From assembly GCA_026003615.1 (NCBI GenBank), contig BPHQ01000001.1, positions 62,001-126,000 of the forward strand: a stretch of 64,000 nt of DNA. Reading direction: 5' to 3'. Below the pieces are notes generated by a model, which had not been told where the DNA came from, searched no databases, and worked only from the letters and a program-made list of their open reading frames with translations. This DNA comes from Bellilinea sp. GTDB taxonomy: Bacteria; Chloroflexota; Anaerolineae; Anaerolineales; Anaerolineaceae. This document shows positions 44,424 through 53,309 of the stretch, in pieces (the first letter of the stretch is position 1; every line of letters starts with the position of its first letter). Made by a program: the position numbers and the translations under genes.

Positions 44424-45674
44424 TTATTGCCGGCGTACGACAATTAGGGCAATATCGTCCGAACGGCGGGCATGACCGACGAAGTGATGTACCTCGTTCA
44501 AGATTGCTGCATGCACTTCGGCTGCGGGGTGATTGGCAAAGGCCAGCGCCACATCCAGAAGGCGATCTTCACCAAAAAATTCACCTTTTTCATTTTGAGC
44601 CTCGGTGATTCCATCGGTATAGAGAATAAGAAGATCACCCGGAGAAATTCGGATGGTTTTTTGTGTCCAGCGCGCCTGCTCAGAAACTCCCAACGCCATG
44701 CCGGTGGTTTTTAATTCATTCAGGGAGATTTTCCCCTTACCGGATGTGCTGATGAGGAAACCAGGCGGATGGCCGGCGTTGGCATAAGTCAACCTTCCGG
44801 TAAGCGGTTCCAGGATGCCAAAGAAAGCCGTTACAAACATATTGCCGCGCGTATCGGAGAGGATACGCTCGCTAACAGCGCTCATGGTAATGGCGGGCAG
44901 TGTTGGAAAACGCACTGCGTAGGTTCGAAAGAGGGAGCTACTCAACGCCATGAACAGAGCTGCCCCCATGCCTTTGTCGGAAACATCTGCCACCACAAAC
45001 CCCATTTTGTGATTGGAAAGCGGGATGAAATCGTAAAAGTCACCGGAGGTTTCTCTGGCGGGCTGCAAGGCCGTCACAATTTCCCAGCCATTCAGGTGGG
45101 GGGCGTCTTCTGGCAGAATATCAGCCTGAATTTTGCCAGCCATGGCCAATTCCCGGCTGGTCAATTCCTCGTTTTCGGCTGCAGCAGAACGAGGCGTCAC
45201 GAATGCTTCCTCCAGATCTTTCTCGAAAGGGGAGAGGTTGGAATGATTGAAAACCGGATGCGGCAGTTCTTCTTTTTCGGGTGAGGGGGAAGGATCGCGC
45301 TCAACCTGAAGCAAGGCTGCTTTGAACTCTTCTTCGTTAACATCACGGGAGAAGAGGTACAGGGGTACATTGCTAAATTCATCCAGAGGTAAGGTCTCTT
45401 CCGGGCAGTCGAGCAGCAGCACAATTTTCATCGTCGGCCAGAGGGAGTGAATTTCATTGACCAGATAGTGGGCCTGCTCGGCTGAGCTTTTGAAATCCAG
45501 CAAAACAAGGGTCGGCTGAGTCAATTTGCACAATTCAACAATTTCAACAACACTTTGGGCTTCGCCAACCAGTTGAAAATTCTTGATACTCATGATCAAT
45601 GAGGAAAGACCTTTGCGATAGATTGCCTGATCAGAAGCCAGAGCAACCCGTGTGGCAGATTTCAAGGGGTTCAT
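44424..45674 (-). CDS. Response regulator-PP2C phosphatase (RsbU/SpoIIE type)
   Basis: 416 residues. The N-terminal receiver domain (about 8-125: VALASDQAIYRKGLSSLI, LVLLDFKSS) keeps an Asp at the phosphorylation position. A linker of about 55 residues precedes a SpoIIE-type PP2C domain with FYDFIPL, VADVSDKGMGAALFMA, FGILEP and ILYTDGITEAQNEKGEFFGEDRL, containing the metal-binding Asp residues. Such proteins dephosphorylate anti-anti-sigma factors in partner-switching. No anti-sigma or STAS gene is adjacent. It converges with the CitE-like gene. Confidence 0.92.
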   Translation of the reverse strand: MNPLKSATRVALASDQAIYRKGLSSLIMSIKNFQLVGEAQSVVEIVELCKLTQPTLVLLDFKSSAEQAHYLVNEIHSLWPTMKIVLLLDCPEETLPLDEFSNVPLYLFSRDVNEEEFKAALLQVERDPSPSPEKEELPHPVFNHSNLSPFEKDLEEAFVTPRSAAAENEELTSRELAMAGKIQADILPEDAPHLNGWEIVTALQPARETSGDFYDFIPLSNHKMGFVVADVSDKGMGAALFMALSSSLFRTYAVRFPTLPAITMSAVSERILSDTRGNMFVTAFFGILEPLTGRLTYANAGHPPGFLISTSGKGKISLNELKTTGMALGVSEQARWTQKTIRISPGDLLILYTDGITEAQNEKGEFFGEDRLLDVALAFANHPAAEVHAAILNEVHHFVGHARRSDDIALIVVRRQ

Positions 45675-45893
45675 TTATTCATGCCTTTTGAGAAACGCTG
45701 ACACCGAAAAAACTTGATGTACCGTAGAATGGCTTGAACCTCGTGCGGCACAAGTTGATTATAACGGTCAATTGTGAATTCTGTCCTCTCCATTTGGTCG
45801 GGATTTTGCCTGATTGGGGATTTTAATAATGGAGTTTCGAATATTGATATAATAAATAATATAAGTCAATAAATATCAAAAGGAGATAGGTTA

Positions 45894-45938
45894 ATGATCA
45901 AAACGCGACTTGATGCATGTTGGTTGGGCAAGTGGTGA
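45894..45938 (+). CDS. Putative 14-residue upstream ORF
   Basis: MIKTRLDACWLGKW, with a strong ribosome-binding site (AAAAGGAGATAGG) 7 bases upstream. It ends 40 bases before the 5'-nucleotidase start and is in a different frame. No terminator follows, so translational rather than transcriptional control, or simple chance, are both possible. Confidence 0.35.
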   Translation: MIKTRLDACWLGKW

Positions 45939-45978
45939 TTCTTCCGTTTCTGTCCATGGATCAGATTGGAGAAAAAAA

Positions 45979-47787
45979 ATGAGAAAAACAATATCTTATA
46001 TCTTGACCTTTCTGGCAATTCTCTCCCTTGGAGTTGGTCTTTTACCGAACTCAATTGTTCAAGCCAGTCAGCCAAAAGTTGCCTTTTGGCTGACGGTTTT
46101 ACATAACAACGATGGAGAGTCGGATTTAATCAATCTGGGAAGTGGGTTAGAAGACTTTGGCGGAGCGGCTCGTTTCAAAACATTGGTGGATCGGTTGAAG
46201 TGGGATGCGCTTCACGGCAAACCGCCGGTCCCTTCAGCCCCGCGTAGTGTAGTAATGGTCTCGTCTGGCGATAATTTCCTGGCTGGCCCGGAATTTAATG
46301 CCAGCCTTGAACAGGGGGTGCCATTTTACGATACCATTGCCATGGACTTAATCGGATACGATGCGATTGCTTTGGGGAATCACGATTTTGATTTCGGCCC
46401 AGATGTTTTGGCAGACTTTATTGAAGGATTTTCGGTATCTAAACCACCATTCCTAAGCGTCAATCTGGATTTTTCGGGTGAACCGCGCCTGCAAGCATTG
46501 AAAAACCAGAAGAGGATTGCATCCAGTACCACGGTGAAAACGCCGGCCGGACGGATAGGTATCATTGGGGCAACCACGCCGATGCTTCCCTTTATCTCCA
46601 GTCCGCGCAATGTTCGCGTCAATGAAATGGTTGCCGAAGCGATCATGGGAGAAGTACGGCGCCTGGAAGCGATGAAAATTAATAAAATCATCCTGATCAG
46701 CCACCTGCAAAGCATTACCGAAGACCTTTCCATGGTGCCTTACCTTTCAGGAATTGATATTATCATTGCGGGTGGTGGGGATGAGATGTTGGCCAATCCT
46801 GGCCAATTGCTTGTGCCGGGTGATGAAACCCGTATCTTCGGTTCTTATCCCTTGTGGGCAACCGACTCCGGTGGGGTGCAAGTACCGGTGGTGACAACGG
46901 CAGGCAGTTACGCTTATGTGGGGCGGTTGGTGGCGGGTTTCGACAAAGCCGGTAATCTGGTCATGATTGATGAATCTAAGAGCGGCCCGGTGCGGGTCGC
47001 TGGAGGCGGTCAACCGGATGCGGTTCCCCCAGATGAGGAAGTCCAATCCAGAGTGGTTGAGCCGCTGATTGAGGCGCTCAATCAAATGAGCATGAATGTG
47101 ATTGGGGTCAGTGAAGTGGCTCTGGATGGTACCAGGGTGAACATTCGCAGTCGGGAAACCAATTTAGGCAGCTTAACAGCCGACGCATTGCGCTGGCAGG
47201 CAGCTCAACTTGCCGGATTGTATGGTGTGAGTGTGCCGCAAGTAGCCCTCCAAAATGGGGGCGGTATACGCAATGCCTCTGTGATTTCGCCCGGCAATAT
47301 TACCGAATTGACCACTTTCTCCATTTTGCCATTTCCTAATTTTGTTTCCATTGTGGAGGGAATTTCTCGCGATCAGTTTAAGGAGATTTTAGAAAACGCT
47401 GTTTCGCGGGTGGAATTTGGGGATGGACGGTTTGCCCAGGTTTCTGGATTCCGTTTCACATGGGACCCCGCCGGCATTCCACAAACGCTGGATGCCAACG
47501 GGAACGTCCTTACCGTTGGATCGAGGGTTAGGGAAGTCGTTCTGGACGACGGCACCCCAATTGTCGCCGATGGCAGTGTCATTCCCGGACCGGATTTGAC
47601 CGTTGCGACGATTGATTTTCTGGCACGCGGCGGCGATCAGTATCCCTTCCGGGGGGCAGCCTTTACGACGATTGGTGTTACATACCAGCAGTCTCTTCGG
47701 AATTACATTCAAACCGGGCTGGGAGGGTTAATAACCGTTGCGCAGTATCCTGAGGGTGGTCAGGGTCGGATTAGCCGCCTGCCGTAA
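45979..47787 (+). CDS. Exported 5'-nucleotidase/UDP-sugar hydrolase family protein
   Basis: 602 residues from ATG 45979 (GGAG upstream; the ORF-track start lacks one). A signal peptide (RKTISYILTFLAILSLGVG...) is followed by a calcineurin-like metallophosphatase domain (about 35-350) with SSGDNF, GNHDFDFGPDV and ISHLQS, and a C-terminal 5'-nucleotidase domain (GSLTADALRW, NGGGIRN, ILPFPN). The first metal motif reads HNNDGESD rather than the usual D-x-H, so one ligand is Glu. No sortase or membrane anchor is visible at the C terminus; it is likely released or wall-associated. Role: external nucleotide scavenging. Confidence 0.9.
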   Translation: MRKTISYILTFLAILSLGVGLLPNSIVQASQPKVAFWLTVLHNNDGESDLINLGSGLEDFGGAARFKTLVDRLKWDALHGKPPVPSAPRSVVMVSSGDNFLAGPEFNASLEQGVPFYDTIAMDLIGYDAIALGNHDFDFGPDVLADFIEGFSVSKPPFLSVNLDFSGEPRLQALKNQKRIASSTTVKTPAGRIGIIGATTPMLPFISSPRNVRVNEMVAEAIMGEVRRLEAMKINKIILISHLQSITEDLSMVPYLSGIDIIIAGGGDEMLANPGQLLVPGDETRIFGSYPLWATDSGGVQVPVVTTAGSYAYVGRLVAGFDKAGNLVMIDESKSGPVRVAGGGQPDAVPPDEEVQSRVVEPLIEALNQMSMNVIGVSEVALDGTRVNIRSRETNLGSLTADALRWQAAQLAGLYGVSVPQVALQNGGGIRNASVISPGNITELTTFSILPFPNFVSIVEGISRDQFKEILENAVSRVEFGDGRFAQVSGFRFTWDPAGIPQTLDANGNVLTVGSRVREVVLDDGTPIVADGSVIPGPDLTVATIDFLARGGDQYPFRGAAFTTIGVTYQQSLRNYIQTGLGGLITVAQYPEGGQGRISRLP

Positions 47788-47823
47788 GGAACAGTTAGGA
47801 ATTTCACGCTGTTGAAGACAAGC

Positions 47824-47864
47824 GGCTCACTCCCGTTTAAGAAATGTTGAAACGGGAGTGAGCC
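47824..47864 (+). other. Long perfect hairpin between two exported-protein genes
   Basis: Perfect 15-bp stem GGCTCACTCCCGTTT/AAACGGGAGTGAGCC with an 11-base loop, 36 bases after the 5'-nucleotidase stop and ending 10 bases before the next ATG. There is no U run on either strand, so it is not a canonical terminator; mRNA stability or processing are alternatives. Confidence 0.7.
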
Positions 47865-47873
47865 TCCCGGTGG

Positions 47874-49196
47874 ATGGTGGATGTGCAATTCCAAAAACAA
47901 CGAATTCCTGATTTTTTCTGGTTATTGGGTTTGGTATTACTAGGCCTGCTGGTGGCAACGGCGCAGCCGGTGAAAGGTCAAACTGCTCAGCCACCGGATA
48001 CGTGTGCTATGCCGTTTCAGCCGGTAGCCGTGCCTTTGACGGAACTGGGAACAGCGGAGTATGTGCGGATGGATGGAACCCCGACCGGATTTGAGGGAGG
48101 TTTGTATCCCGATGGGAGGAATGTCCGCCCATCCCTCCATGAAGAGGCCGGGTTGAATATTTCCCGCCAGATTCACCCTCTTTCAAAAGAGGGACGGTTG
48201 GATGAAGAAAACGGACGGATTTTGCTGATTTCAATCGGCATGTCCAACACGGCTACAGAGTTTGCGGCTTTCACGCGTCTGGCACAACAAAAAGCGGAGA
48301 TTAATCCTCGTTTGGTATTAATCAATGGGGCATTACCCAACCAGATCGCCGAACGCTGGGCCAATCCCGAAGGGATTGCCTGGCAGGAACTGGATAGAAA
48401 GATTACGGGATATGGTTTTTCATCTCAACAGGTGCAGGTTGCCTGGGTTAAGTTGACCAATACCGGCGGGGGAGAGTTTCCGCAGAAAGCCCTGGCCTTG
48501 GAAGCAGACCTGCAAAAGGTCATTCAGCTTTTGAAAGAGAGGTTTCCCAATTTAAGACTGGTGTTTCTTTCCAGTCGGACGCGTTCCTATACCTACTGGC
48601 GCGGATTAAGCCCGGAACCACTGGCTTATGAAACGGGGTTTGCGGTTAAGTGGTTGATTGAAAAGCAAATTCGAGGTGATCCTGAATTGAATTTTGATCC
48701 TGAGCGGGGTGAGGTCAAAGCAGCCTATCTTTCGTGGGGGCCTTATTTGTGGAGCGATGGGGAGAATCCCAGAGAAGATGGCTTCCTCTGGCTGGCTAGT
48801 GATTTAACCAAAGATTGTACCCATCCCTCATCGTCAGGGGCTGAGAAGGTAGCCAGACAACTATGGGAGTTTTTCAGCACCGATACCATTACGCGCGATT
48901 GGTTTTTATTCCCCACTACTGCTTCATCGCCCACGGCAGTAGAAGAAATATTCATTTCCACACCTGTGAGCAGGGCAACCTCATCCAATACTCCCCCCGT
49001 GCCTACCAAAATAACCACGCCAGTTCCGCAAAATACCCCCGCTTCTCTCGGTATGACTTCATCCCCTGAACCCGCTGGGGAAGAAGTAAATTCGACGAAA
49101 AGTGCCTTTCCAACAGGACTGGGAGTCACTCTTTTGTTAGCCCTGGTTGGCATTAGCGTTGTATGGGGATGGTTACAGGCAAGAAAGAAAGATTAA
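47874..49196 (+). CDS. Membrane-anchored exported protein, SGNH-hydrolase-like
   Basis: 440 residues: an N-terminal signal/anchor (FFWLLGLVLLGLLVATAQ), a globular domain (about 40-345), a Thr/Ser/Pro-rich linker and a C-terminal membrane helix (GVTLLLALVGISVVWGWL) with a KK-D tail. ILLISIGMSNTATEF resembles block I of SGNH esterases, and DCTHPSSSGAEKVA resembles the block V D-x-x-H motif, so a lipase/acylhydrolase fold is plausible. The catalytic Ser would be the one in GMSN. The substrate is unknown. It is co-oriented with the 5'-nucleotidase. Confidence 0.75.
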   Translation: MVDVQFQKQRIPDFFWLLGLVLLGLLVATAQPVKGQTAQPPDTCAMPFQPVAVPLTELGTAEYVRMDGTPTGFEGGLYPDGRNVRPSLHEEAGLNISRQIHPLSKEGRLDEENGRILLISIGMSNTATEFAAFTRLAQQKAEINPRLVLINGALPNQIAERWANPEGIAWQELDRKITGYGFSSQQVQVAWVKLTNTGGGEFPQKALALEADLQKVIQLLKERFPNLRLVFLSSRTRSYTYWRGLSPEPLAYETGFAVKWLIEKQIRGDPELNFDPERGEVKAAYLSWGPYLWSDGENPREDGFLWLASDLTKDCTHPSSSGAEKVARQLWEFFSTDTITRDWFLFPTTASSPTAVEEIFISTPVSRATSSNTPPVPTKITTPVPQNTPASLGMTSSPEPAGEEVNSTKSAFPTGLGVTLLLALVGISVVWGWLQARKKD

Positions 49197-49450
49197 GTCG
49201 TGTGAAACTATAAATAATTTATAAAGAACATCTTGCTCCATTTCAGGTATGATAATTTCAATTATTTTTATGGAAATTATTGATAATTGAATACAGTCTT
49301 GCAAAACCCTTAGAAATTCGGCGTCTGGAAGTCGGCTTCGGTCGGGCTGGGACCAAATTTCATCGTAATGGGTGAACTTCTGTACCGGCAATTGAGCAGG
49401 GGGAAATCCACCCAAAAAGTTGGCTAAACGTTCACAAAAGGGCAGGCAGG
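49197..49450. other. AT-rich intergenic region
   Basis: About 250 bases without a gene. It holds overlapping imperfect inverted repeats in AT-rich DNA (TCAATTAT...ATAATTGA near 49257-49290), possibly promoter-related. No riboswitch class is recognised. Confidence 0.4.
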
Positions 49451-50752
49451 GTGAAATTCGTGGTTAAGGTTTCGCGTTTTCGTATATTAATCACCGGATT
49501 TGTTCTTGTAATTCTGATGGGGCTGATGGTGGTTGGTTTTACACCAGACCAGATTGTTGTGGCGGATGGCCTGGCGGGATTTGCACTGTCTTTTGATGGA
49601 GCAGATGACATGGTCAACCTTGGCAAGACGGTTGATCTGTTCCCCGATGATGGATGGAAGCAGACCAAAACTATCAGTGTATGGGTAAAACCGGAAGGTG
49701 TGGCCGACTGTTCGGTCATCAATGGTATTCCTCGTATTGAGCCAGCCCAATGTGACAATATTTTTGGGGATTTTGCGCGCTGGTGGGGTATCAGCCGCGG
49801 ACCGACTCAAATCTGGGTGTGGATGGCCTGTTTTGACCCGGATGACCCCAGTACCTATCCACCCTCTTCTCCCATTCGTCTGATTCAGTTTGGTTATACC
49901 CCCAATGAGTGGATGCACATTGCACTGGTGCATGGAAATGGCTATCTTACCGCCTATAAAAATGGTTATTTGATGGGTTCGGTGAACTGTATTGCAACCG
50001 CTCAGCCACCTGCTCAGCCGGTTTTGTTCTTCGGTGGGATGATCAAAGCCGATAACCAAAATCAAAATCACAGTTATTGGGGATTTCAGGGGCAGATGGA
50101 TGAGGTGAGAATTTACTCAATTGCCCTGAGTCAGCAGGAAATTCAGGATACGATGATGAGTGAATTAACCGGCAGCGAGGCTGGACTGGTGGCTTATTAT
50201 AAAATGTCCAATGGAAACGGTTTGGTATTAAGTGATGATAGTGGTCACGGTAAGAATGGTCAATTGATGGACGGAACAGATAGCGTGCCGGGGAATGGAA
50301 CACCACCTCAGTGGGTGTTATCCGGTGCTTTTGACAATCCTCCACCGACATTAGTGCCATCACCGACCAGTACGTGGACATTCACCCCATCTCCATCACC
50401 TTTACCACCCACAATAACCCCTGGCGGAACGGCAACCATCACCGCCGGACCAAGTCCTACTCTGACTTCGTCTCCTTCGCCCGTTCCACCAACAATTACT
50501 CCAAGCCGTACGGTAACACCAACTCGAACGCCAACCTTGACCTTTACGTCGGCACCTCCGACGAATACACCAACCACACGTCCTTCCCGGACACCCCGTC
50601 CGACCTTCACCCCTTCCCCTTCGCCGGTCGGGACAAACACGTGGGTGCCAACCCCCACCAGAGCTCAGGGAACTCCTTTTGATTTTACTCCCACGCGGAC
50701 GATTGATCCGAATATGGACAATTTTATCTTCCTTCCCCTGGTGAAGAAGTAA
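49451..50752 (+). CDS. Secreted LamG-domain protein with Thr/Pro stalk
   Basis: 433 residues. Signal peptide ILITGFVLVILMGLMVVGF, then a concanavalin-like LamG/Laminin-G-3 domain: ALSFDGADDMVNLGK, KTISVWVKPEG, EWMHIALVHGNGYLTAYKNG and MDEVRIYSIALSQQEI. A second short repeat (GLVAYYKMSNGNGLVLSDDSGHGKNG) is part of the fold. A stalk of about 110 Thr/Pro/Ser residues follows, and the protein ends NFIFLPLVKK. A paralogue with a nearly identical tail is encoded at 51498-52529. Likely a surface or extracellular glycan-binding protein. Confidence 0.85.
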   Translation: MKFVVKVSRFRILITGFVLVILMGLMVVGFTPDQIVVADGLAGFALSFDGADDMVNLGKTVDLFPDDGWKQTKTISVWVKPEGVADCSVINGIPRIEPAQCDNIFGDFARWWGISRGPTQIWVWMACFDPDDPSTYPPSSPIRLIQFGYTPNEWMHIALVHGNGYLTAYKNGYLMGSVNCIATAQPPAQPVLFFGGMIKADNQNQNHSYWGFQGQMDEVRIYSIALSQQEIQDTMMSELTGSEAGLVAYYKMSNGNGLVLSDDSGHGKNGQLMDGTDSVPGNGTPPQWVLSGAFDNPPPTLVPSPTSTWTFTPSPSPLPPTITPGGTATITAGPSPTLTSSPSPVPPTITPSRTVTPTRTPTLTFTSAPPTNTPTTRPSRTPRPTFTPSPSPVGTNTWVPTPTRAQGTPFDFTPTRTIDPNMDNFIFLPLVKK

Positions 50753-50775
50753 ATCTTTTTAATCACCCCTTGCTT

Positions 50776-51414
50776 TTAGGGAGTTTGGGGCGGTGCAACC
50801 ACTTTGATTTTCACCCAAAAGGACTTATCTCCGCCGCTGCCCAGGCCGAAAATGACTCCCTGCGGATTCTGTAATTTCCAGTAACTTTCGTATTCCCGCG
50901 GTTGTTCGGGTGCTTTCATGTTGACCGAAATGTCCACCAGTCCATCCGGTGGTACGCTGATGGGAAGATTAAAACTGGGTGGTGCTCCCAGCACATTCCC
51001 CGAATCAAACACCACCCGGTAGCTGGTTGTCCAGGTGCAGGAGCCGGTGTTTTTCAACCGCCAGGTTTTGATAAAAGTTTGGCCGGGAGAAAACTCGCTG
51101 CCATCGGGTATGGTCACATCGCTGACAAATTCGGCACGTTCGCAGGGTTTAACACTTTCAACCGGCGTGAATGTTGGAGAGGATGGAGGCGGTGAACTGG
51201 TTTGGGCTGTCACTGGCGGAGTGGTGGTGATGAGCAGTGCAAATTGTGTGGTCAATGCTGAGACGGTTTGGGCAGCAGCGGTGTTGGCAAAATCTCCTGT
51301 GGGAGTAAGTGCCTGACCGGCTTTGGGTAAATTGCAGCCGGCACTGCTGAGCAGGGTCAGAAAAACACCCAGTCCCAAAAGGATATGAGAAATAATCGGT
51401 TTCGATTTTTTCAT
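50776..51414 (-). CDS. Lipoprotein with NBR1-type Ig-like domain
   Basis: 212 residues. A lipobox (LLSSAGCNL) puts the lipidated Cys at about residue 27. A low-complexity Thr/Pro linker is followed by a domain with the NBR1 'four-tryptophan' pattern: FSPGQTFIKTWRLKNTGSCTWTTSY, INVNMKAPEQPREYESYWKLQNPQG-like segment, FGLGSGGDKSFWVKIKV. This Ig-like fold is frequent in Chloroflexota lipoproteins. It lies between the two LamG paralogues, suggesting a shared surface function. Confidence 0.85.
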   Translation of the reverse strand: MKKSKPIISHILLGLGVFLTLLSSAGCNLPKAGQALTPTGDFANTAAAQTVSALTTQFALLITTTPPVTAQTSSPPPSSPTFTPVESVKPCERAEFVSDVTIPDGSEFSPGQTFIKTWRLKNTGSCTWTTSYRVVFDSGNVLGAPPSFNLPISVPPDGLVDISVNMKAPEQPREYESYWKLQNPQGVIFGLGSGGDKSFWVKIKVVAPPQTP

Positions 51415-51442
51415 GGATGTTGACTGGCTTAAGCATAGCCGT

Positions 51443-51474
51443 AAAAAAGCCGCCCGTCAAGCAAGGACGGGCGG
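51443..51474 (-). terminator. Terminator after the second LamG gene
   Basis: CCGCCCGTC/GACGGGCGG stem (9 bp) with a 7-base loop; the minus-strand reading ends in six U. It separates the LamG gene from the NBR1-Ig lipoprotein gene on the same strand. Confidence 0.85.
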
Positions 51475-51497
51475 TCTGCGTAAAAACCTGCCGTTCT

Positions 51498-52529
51498 TTA
51501 TTTCTTTACCATAGGAAGAAATAGAAAATTGTTCATATTCGGGTCCAGAGTGCGGCTGGGGGTCAGGCTTGGCTGAGGTGTAAAACCGGGCGGTAGGCGG
51601 GTTGCTGTTGGGGTAGGAGAAGGGGTATTGGTGAAAGTGGCCGTCACCGTAAAGGTGGGGGGAAGCGTGGGTGTAGGACCGTTTCCGAACAACTCGGAAA
51701 TAACCCAAAGCGGATAATTGCCTTCGGGATTTTGCCCCTCAATGTGAACGAGAACCCCGTCATTGCCGTTACCGCTGTCATCGTTCAAAATTAGCCCGCT
51801 GCCATTGCTCATTTTATAATAAGCCTTCAAGGCTGACTCGAAAGGAGGAGTTAGTTCATTGTGGATATTTTCTCGAATTTCATCACCGGTCAGCAGCTGA
51901 TTGTAGACTCTGACCTCATCAATTTGCCCGTGGAACAGGAATTTTCGATCGGGGGGAGTAAAACCACCGCCAATATGTAATACCGTATGATCGGCGGGTC
52001 CGCCATCAGCCCCAACACTCATCCCGCTTTCGCGGCTGCCTGCTAAAAATCCAAAACGGTAGGCGTCTAACCGGTTGTTGTGATGAACCAATGTGATGTG
52101 AATCCATTCGCCATTTTCATAGATGATGGGGATGGAGTCAAAGCCGCTGGTTGGACTGTTGTCGAAATTCCATACCCAAATACGGTCTTGCCCGTTGAGG
52201 ATGCCTCGATAAATGCCCCAAAAGCGCGGACGGTCGCCCACAATTAATTGACAACTGCCGGGGTCGGGGCCGGTACAAACGGGAGAGGGTGCCAGCGGCT
52301 TAATCCAAACACTGATGCTTTTGGTGGATTGCCAGCTCGAATCGCCGAAAATGATCAATTCTTTTTTGGTGGCGACATAATTTGACCAGCCGTCAAATTC
52401 AAGAGAATAGTTCACCGGGTCAGCATAACTGGTAGCAGGTTTTTGAAAAAGAGCGCTCGTGCCCATGAAAATGATAATGATGAGCAAGAAAATTCTTTTC
52501 AGGTATCGAATTCTCGAAATAGACTTCAT
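51498..52529 (-). CDS. Secreted LamG-domain protein, paralogue
   Basis: 343 residues with signal peptide RIFLLIIIIFMGTSALF and a LamG-like domain: SLEFDGWSNYVATKK, KSISVWIKPLAP, EWIHITLVHHNNRLDAYRFG, QIDEVRVYNQLLTGDEI, LKAYYKMSNGSGLILNDDSGNGNDG. A shorter Thr/Pro stalk leads to NFLFLPMVKK. It is clearly homologous to the protein at 49451-50752 yet diverged, in opposite orientation, with the NBR1-Ig lipoprotein gene between. Probably a cell-surface carbohydrate-binding protein; the ligand is unknown. Confidence 0.85.
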   Translation of the reverse strand: MKSISRIRYLKRIFLLIIIIFMGTSALFQKPATSYADPVNYSLEFDGWSNYVATKKELIIFGDSSWQSTKSISVWIKPLAPSPVCTGPDPGSCQLIVGDRPRFWGIYRGILNGQDRIWVWNFDNSPTSGFDSIPIIYENGEWIHITLVHHNNRLDAYRFGFLAGSRESGMSVGADGGPADHTVLHIGGGFTPPDRKFLFHGQIDEVRVYNQLLTGDEIRENIHNELTPPFESALKAYYKMSNGSGLILNDDSGNGNDGVLVHIEGQNPEGNYPLWVISELFGNGPTPTLPPTFTVTATFTNTPSPTPTATRLPPGFTPQPSLTPSRTLDPNMNNFLFLPMVKK

Positions 52530-52732
52530 CCTCTGCCTCCTGTTTATTCAACTTACCCCCCCGCGACCCTGTTGAACGCTGTGAAAAGGAGTTAAAAAGA
52601 TACTTTGATTAATTTTATCAGGTATATCAACAAAAAAGTTTTAGAAAAGTTTGAGAATTGTGTTGTTTTTTATAGAACCTTATCTCTAAAAAAGATCTTT
52701 TGATTGGCGTACTCCAAAAGGCCAATTTCAAG

Positions 52733-52738
52733 TACAAT
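52733..52738 (+). promoter_or_regulatory. -10 box giving a probable leaderless rfbC mRNA
   Basis: TACAAT ends exactly 7 bases before the rfbC ATG and no Shine-Dalgarno is visible, so transcription would start at or next to the A of the ATG. No TTGACA-like -35 is obvious. Confidence 0.45.
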
Positions 52739-52745
52739 TAGCGGG

Positions 52746-53294
52746 ATGAAATTCGCCCCCTGCCGGATTGCAGATGTCATTCTCATCGAGCCGCGTCTGT
52801 TCGGTGACCAGCGCGGTTTCTTCATGGAGACCTATCAACAAAAAGTATTCGCCGATCACGGAATCACGGCTCAATTTGTTCAGGATAACCATTCCGGGTC
52901 AAGGCGCGGCACATTGCGCGGTCTGCATTATCAGATTCAGCAGGCTCAGGGAAAGCTGGTGCGGGTAGTGGCCGGCGTAATTTTTGATGTGGCCGTGGAT
53001 TTGCGGCGCGGCTCTCCCACCTTTGGTCAATGGGTGGGGGAAGTCCTCTCTGCTGATAACAAGCGCCAGTTGTGGATTCCCCCCGGATTTGCTCACGGCT
53101 TTTATGTAATGAGCGAATGGGCGGAGGTTGTGTATAAAGCCAGTGATTTTTATGCGCCACAGTGGGAGCGAACGCTCCTTTGGAATGACCCGGCCGTGGG
53201 AATTGAATGGCCTCTGTCAGATGAAGTGGAGCTGCTCATTTCTGAAAAGGATCGGGCTGGTTTACCCCTGGCGCAGGCTGAAACCTACCCCTGA
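52746..53294 (+). CDS. rfbC: dTDP-4-dehydrorhamnose 3,5-epimerase
   Basis: Third enzyme of dTDP-L-rhamnose synthesis, cupin fold (182 residues from ATG 52746). VILIEPRLFGDQRGFFMETYQQ, QDNHSGSRRGTLRGLHYQIQQAQGKLVRV (catalytic His in GLHYQ) and WIPPGFAHGFYVMSEWAEVVYK are all canonical. It starts the rfbCBA operon, 15 bases before rfbB. Confidence 0.96.
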   Translation: MKFAPCRIADVILIEPRLFGDQRGFFMETYQQKVFADHGITAQFVQDNHSGSRRGTLRGLHYQIQQAQGKLVRVVAGVIFDVAVDLRRGSPTFGQWVGEVLSADNKRQLWIPPGFAHGFYVMSEWAEVVYKASDFYAPQWERTLLWNDPAVGIEWPLSDEVELLISEKDRAGLPLAQAETYP

Positions 53295-53309
53295 TTGGAT
53301 GGAGGAACA

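Noticed and set aside
47824-47864. 15-bp hairpin called as terminator
   Set aside because: No U run on either strand, and the next gene starts 10 bases later; recorded as a hairpin of unknown role instead.
50340-50690. Repetitive-looking DNA that might be a VNTR or CRISPR-like array
   Set aside because: It is the coding sequence of a Thr/Pro/Ser-rich stalk; repeats are irregular with no constant unit or spacers.
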